The notes under the pieces were generated by a model. The model was not told where the DNA came from, did not search any database, and saw only the letters and a program-made list of their open reading frames with translations. DNA of 64,000 nucleotides from an uncultured Prevotellaceae bacterium (GTDB lineage Bacteria > Bacteroidota > Bacteroidia > Bacteroidales > Bacteroidaceae): positions 1 to 64,000 of the forward strand of contig OMXV01000022.1 of NCBI GenBank assembly GCA_900315075.1. Direction: 5' to 3'. Below, piece by piece: positions 60,738 through 64,000 of the stretch; within the stretch, counting starts at the first letter, position 1, and every line of letters starts with the position of its first letter. The position numbers and the translations under genes are program-made.

Positions 60738-62861
60738 ATGGTTTCTACAAGAAATATTTTTACACTCTTATTGTATTTTTTAGGATGTATGGTAGCACTC
60801 CATTCATCTGCTCAGGTACACAGTCAAGGCTGGAAACATATACTACGCCAAACCGACGAGAAATTTTACAAGACCGACGAGGCACGCCGCATCGGCGAGC
60901 AGTTAATACTCTACCAGCGAGCTACTGGCGGCTGGCCCAAAAACATCGACATGGTAAGTCCGCTCACCACGGAGCAACGTGCGGCAGTACTTGCCGACAA
61001 ACAACGCACCGATGACTCTACGATAGATAACGATGCCACCAACATCCAGATGCACTTCCTCGCCCATCTCTACCATGCAACCCACGACAAAGAGGTGCGT
61101 GCTTCGTTTTGCAGGGCGGTAGAATACCTCCTTTCAGGACAATATGAGAATGGCGGTTGGCCGCAATTCTGGCCAAATCCTCATGGCTATCAAGCACATA
61201 TCACTTTTAATGACGACGCCATGGTCAACACCATGCTTTTGTTGCGCGAAGTGGCAGAGGCAAAAGCGCCCTTTGAGGGTAGTCTCACCACCAAAGACCT
61301 TCGTAAACGCGCACAAAAAGCTTTCGACAAAGGCGTGGAATGTATTCTGAAGACACAGATTAGCATTGGAGACCAACTCACCGTATGGTGCCAACAGCAC
61401 GACCGTAACACCTACCAGCCAGTTGCTGCAAGGGCCTTTGAGTTGGCATCTTTTTGTTCACAAGAGAGTGCCTCCATTGTCAGTTTGCTTATGTCACTCC
61501 CCCACCCTAACGACCAAGTAAAACACGCCATACACGCTGCCATGAAATGGTTTGACACCTACAAACTTACAGGTCTGCGCATTGTGCGGACCTATTCACG
61601 TGAAACAGGGGAACGTGATGTACATATAGAGGAAGCCCCCAATGGCAGTCCTTTGTGGGCTCGCTATTACGATTTAGAGCACTGCAAACCTTTCGTGTGC
61701 GACCGAGATGGTGTTCCCCGCCAACGACTTGAAGATATCGGTTCGGAACGCCGCAACGGTTATGCTTGGTATGGTGACCGAGCAGCCACACTATATGAGA
61801 CCTATTCACAGTGGGCAGACAAATACGACCCAACCAATAAGGCGGCCATCAGTCTGGCAACTAAAGGAGCAAATGAAAATGGTACATTCAAACTGTTTGA
61901 ACCCATAAAGACCGACCCTGCTAAGTTTGATGCCATCGTCAGTCCTGGAGAGTCTATTCAAGCGGTCATCGACAAAGTTCCAACCAATAACAGCAGACCA
62001 TATACTATTTTTATACGCAAAGGAACATACACAGAGAAAGTCATTATATGCCGTCCACATATCGTGCTCGTAGGTGAAAATCGCGACAGCACTGTCCTCG
62101 TCTTGGCAGAGACAAAGGAAACACAGAAGATTACTGAATATGAGGGGAAACCTGTGGGCAATGGTGTGGTAGTTTTGCAGGAGGGTGCCAATGACTGCGT
62201 AATCAGCGGAATGACCATCTACAACAACTATGGTACGACCGTGGAAAACACCACACGACACCAAATGGCCGTCTTCGGTAGAGCCACCCGTACCATCATC
62301 GTCAACTGTAATATCTGGGCTGACGGCAACGATGCTTTATCACTTTGGGCACCAGAGGGAAATGGAATGTACTATCATGCCGACCTATCGCTACGCTGCC
62401 CTGGTGTGGATTTCCTATGTCCGAGGGGATGGTGTTATGCCACAAGATGCCATTTCTATGGCGATAGCCGTGCCATCGTCTGGCATGATGGTCGTGGGGA
62501 TAAGAGCAAAAAACTCGTCATCACCAACTCACGTTTCGACGCCGCCAGCCCAACCGTTTTAGGTCGATATCACCACGACTCACAATTTTACTTCATCTCA
62601 TGCTCGATGTCAAAGAATATCCTTGATAGCAATATCAGCTATGCCTATACCGACAAAGTGCTTGACCCTTGTCCCTGGGGACAACGAGTCTATTTCTATA
62701 ACTGCACCCGCGAGGGTGGCCATGGCACTTGGATGAACAACAACTTAAGCGATGCTGAAGGTGAGCCCGAATATCATACCGTTACTGCAAGATGGACATT
62801 CAACAACAAATGGAACCCTGAACAAGTTGTACGAGATTTGTGGGATTACATCTGCTATTAA
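60738..62861 (+). CDS. Secreted pectate lyase (PL10) fused to pectinesterase (CE8)
   Basis: The 707-residue protein has a signal peptide (to about HSSAQ). The PL10 domain (residues about 30-360) shows RATGGWPKNIDM near 60, GQYENGGWPQFWPNPHGYQA near 140, and WCQQHDRNTYQPV. The CE8 domain follows (residues about 390-700): SIQAVIDKVP, IRKGTYTEKVII, and the motif GVDFLCPRGWCYA in place of the usual G-(x)-V-D-F-I-F-G, with the catalytic Asp retained. The combination cuts galacturonan by lyase chemistry and removes methyl esters in the same chain, a logical team with the GH28 polygalacturonase and PL26-like lyase in this window. The CE8 signature is a divergent form, so activity deserves checking. 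Confidence 0.9.
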   Translation: MVSTRNIFTLLLYFLGCMVALHSSAQVHSQGWKHILRQTDEKFYKTDEARRIGEQLILYQRATGGWPKNIDMVSPLTTEQRAAVLADKQRTDDSTIDNDATNIQMHFLAHLYHATHDKEVRASFCRAVEYLLSGQYENGGWPQFWPNPHGYQAHITFNDDAMVNTMLLLREVAEAKAPFEGSLTTKDLRKRAQKAFDKGVECILKTQISIGDQLTVWCQQHDRNTYQPVAARAFELASFCSQESASIVSLLMSLPHPNDQVKHAIHAAMKWFDTYKLTGLRIVRTYSRETGERDVHIEEAPNGSPLWARYYDLEHCKPFVCDRDGVPRQRLEDIGSERRNGYAWYGDRAATLYETYSQWADKYDPTNKAAISLATKGANENGTFKLFEPIKTDPAKFDAIVSPGESIQAVIDKVPTNNSRPYTIFIRKGTYTEKVIICRPHIVLVGENRDSTVLVLAETKETQKITEYEGKPVGNGVVVLQEGANDCVISGMTIYNNYGTTVENTTRHQMAVFGRATRTIIVNCNIWADGNDALSLWAPEGNGMYYHADLSLRCPGVDFLCPRGWCYATRCHFYGDSRAIVWHDGRGDKSKKLVITNSRFDAASPTVLGRYHHDSQFYFISCSMSKNILDSNISYAYTDKVLDPCPWGQRVYFYNCTREGGHGTWMNNNLSDAEGEPEYHTVTARWTFNNKWNPEQVVRDLWDYICY

Positions 62862-62970
62862 TTTGAGTTTTTTTGTAAAAGACCTCATAACCATGAAGTT
62901 AAGAACTAACGAAACTACATTGAATTGAAATATCAACAGAATACGAACAACATTAAGACTAACGTAAATT

Positions 62971-63582
62971 ATGAAGAAAGCATTCACGAAAAAAGCACTG
63001 TTTATCCTGATGGCTTTAGGATTGACATTTATTTCCTGCACTGACAAAGCCTCTGTAAAAGAACAACAATCTGACACACCCACTGCTACAGCCGACAATA
63101 ACCTCATTGTGGCAGCTGACCAAAATCTAAAGGCACACCAAGAAGACATCCAGTCACTATGGGAATTGACCATTGGAGAAAGCAAGAAGATGGCAAAATA
63201 TGCTCTTGTAAAGGATTATGTCTTCCTGAGTACCGAAGATGGCAAAGATGGTTTGCTCCTCTCATTTTATAAGGACATGAAAGACATCGATAATTTTGAT
63301 GGGATTGCAGTGCTTGAAGGTCAAGAGCTCATATTCCAAGGCGATGTGCTGATGGTTAAGGAGAAGACAGACGCTGGTGACAAGACCACTTATTTTGAAA
63401 AGACGGAAAGAGAAGGATTCAGCGAACTATTCTCTGTGACAGAGAAAGATGGTAAAAAGACCTATACTGATGATCTTGATGAACCATACGATGAGAAAGA
63501 AGCTCAAGATTTCATCGATAAGACAAGCAAGGACAAAGTTTCTCCTCTTACCGACAATCTAAGCACATGGAATAACCTATAA
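62971..63582 (+). CDS. Lipoprotein of unknown function
   Basis: This 203-residue lipoprotein has a signal peptide with lipobox FISC (residue about 24) and a mature N-terminus rich in Asp, Thr and Ala. The rest is charged and beta-strand like (YALVKDYVFLSTEDGKDG, LEGQELIFQGDVLMVKEKTD). The Lys/Glu-rich C-terminal part is helical (YDEKEAQDFIDKTSKD). I recognise no family. It ends 5 bp before the GlsB-type gene, so they are probably co-expressed. The 109 bases before it contain CCTCATAACC, a fragment like family A repeats. Confidence 0.7.
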   Translation: MKKAFTKKALFILMALGLTFISCTDKASVKEQQSDTPTATADNNLIVAADQNLKAHQEDIQSLWELTIGESKKMAKYALVKDYVFLSTEDGKDGLLLSFYKDMKDIDNFDGIAVLEGQELIFQGDVLMVKEKTDAGDKTTYFEKTEREGFSELFSVTEKDGKKTYTDDLDEPYDEKEAQDFIDKTSKDKVSPLTDNLSTWNNL

Positions 63583-63587
63583 ATACA

Positions 63588-63851
63588 ATGTTTGAACACA
63601 TAGCAGATTTCACGGCTTGGCCGATACTAACCGGCATCCTTATCGGATATGTTGCCAACCGCATTATGAGCGGTGAAGGTAAAGGCTGTTGTATGAACCT
63701 CATCATTGGCATCATTGGCAGTTATGCAGGAACTTTCATCAGTCATCTGTTGGAGATTGAATTATTTGGCAAAGGGTATCTCACCAACTTCGTATTCTGC
63801 GTGGTTGGTGCCATTTCCGTAATATGGATTTGGCGGAAACTATTTAGCTGA
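63588..63851 (+). CDS. GlsB/YeaQ/YmgE-family stress membrane protein
   Basis: This 87-residue inner-membrane protein has three hydrophobic segments and the family pattern ILIGYVANRIMSGEGKGCCM (helix 1, then the polar loop), followed by NLIIGIIGSYAGTFI and a third helix. The protein family is linked to general stress and envelope response, but no enzymatic role is established. Spacing to the upstream lipoprotein gene is 5 bp. Confidence 0.8.
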   Translation: MFEHIADFTAWPILTGILIGYVANRIMSGEGKGCCMNLIIGIIGSYAGTFISHLLEIELFGKGYLTNFVFCVVGAISVIWIWRKLFS

Positions 63852-63883
63852 AATTCCATACCCTTGAGGGCATCTTACTAATG

Positions 63884-63923
63884 AAAAACAGAGGCATAGG
63901 GGATAATTCCTCTATGCCTCTGT
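63884..63923 (-). terminator. Terminator hairpin near the right edge
   Basis: ACAGAGGCATAG (63888-63899) pairs with CTATGCCTCTGT (63912-63923). On the minus strand it is followed by a run of T (63888-63884), so it mainly serves a leftward gene entering from the right edge; it could also stop the rightward GlsB transcript. Confidence 0.75.
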
Positions 63924-63953
63924 GATGTTATAGGATTTACATATGGTGGAAAT

Positions 63954-64000
63954 TTAAATCCACTTAACGTAGCAGAAGTCCTGACGATGCGGGAGTTTTA
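63954..64000 (-). other. Possible 3' end of a leftward gene entering from the right
   Basis: A minus-strand frame reads LPHRQDFCYVKWI then TAA (63954-63956). An alternative frame reads PASSGLLLR and stops at 63964. A terminator follows at the right distance. The fragment is too short to identify. Confidence 0.3.

Noticed and set aside
1-64000. tRNA, rRNA or tmRNA genes
   Set aside because: No clover-leaf pattern, CCA end or rRNA-like conserved block was noticed in the gaps between genes.

Overview
The window looks like a chromosomal segment of a Prevotella-type member of the Bacteroidales. The main clues are the Bacteroidetes promoter pattern (TTTG, about 19-20 bp, TAnnTTTG) found upstream of many genes on both strands, a class III fructose-1,6-bisphosphatase, imelysin and GH115 proteins typical of gut or oral Bacteroidetes, and secreted proteins ending in the 'G-I-Y-I-x-N-G-K-K' tail common in Prevotella. 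No rRNA, tRNA or CRISPR array was seen. All family calls come from reading motifs, not from database searches.

Layout. (1) 1-3.9 kb is an accessory defence-like segment: the end of an AbiEi-type antitoxin, an AbiEii-type toxin broken by a 7-bp tandem duplication, a Cys-rich putative PD-(D/E)xK endonuclease and an unrecognised protein with an HEPN-like motif. It abuts the 3' end of mnmE. The predicted MnmE lacks its C-terminal F-C-x-G-K motif, and the junction carries direct repeats like an integration site. (2) 3.9-20 kb is mostly housekeeping: mnmE plus a nucleoside phosphorylase, HAD phosphatase plus MFS transporter, a GT4-like protein, fbp, a GH28 polygalacturonase, an overlapping three-gene purine salvage operon (deoD, a small protein, a 5'-nucleotidase), carbonic anhydrase, a GH29 fucosidase, azlCD, and an HUH transposase-like (RAYT) gene with hairpins beside it. 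(3) 20.6-27.3 kb is a probable iron or haem acquisition operon: porin, imelysin lipoprotein, di-haem DUF1111 lipoprotein and a CcsA-type cytochrome c assembly protein. (4) 27.3-32.9 kb is a divergent pair, GH115 and a DUF6250/PL26-like rhamnogalacturonan lyase.

(5) 32.9-44.5 kb is a repeat-rich region of secreted proteins. It holds a family of paralogues sharing a 'GDTIxxGKxWKKVY' core (one with an internal stop, one truncated), a TonB-C-like protein with an internal stop, an outer-membrane barrel protein, and two adjacent DUF3857 transglutaminase-like proteins, one apparently without its catalytic Cys. Several intergenic repeat families are interspersed, including a 111-bp pair and REP-like hairpins. 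(6) 44.5-52.2 kb holds an alpha/beta hydrolase, an AraC regulator, and a divergent GH115 plus GH2 beta-mannosidase pair. (7) 52.3-54.8 kb holds a bacterioferritin-like protein with a degenerate di-iron site, a radical SAM protein and an MBL-fold hydrolase. (8) 55-64 kb holds tcdA, a large outer-membrane beta-barrel protein with a Gly-rich tail, a GH5 lipoprotein, a PL10-CE8 pectinase fusion, a lipoprotein and a GlsB-type membrane protein.

Taken together, the core is a plant cell-wall (pectin, glucuronoxylan, mannan) degrader. The carbohydrate-active enzymes are scattered rather than arranged around a SusC/SusD pair, which is absent from the window. The regions most worth a second look are the defence segment and its junction at mnmE, the paralogue and repeat region with its two in-frame TAA codons, the ferritin-like/radical SAM/MBL cluster, and the nucleoside salvage operon with its small unknown protein.
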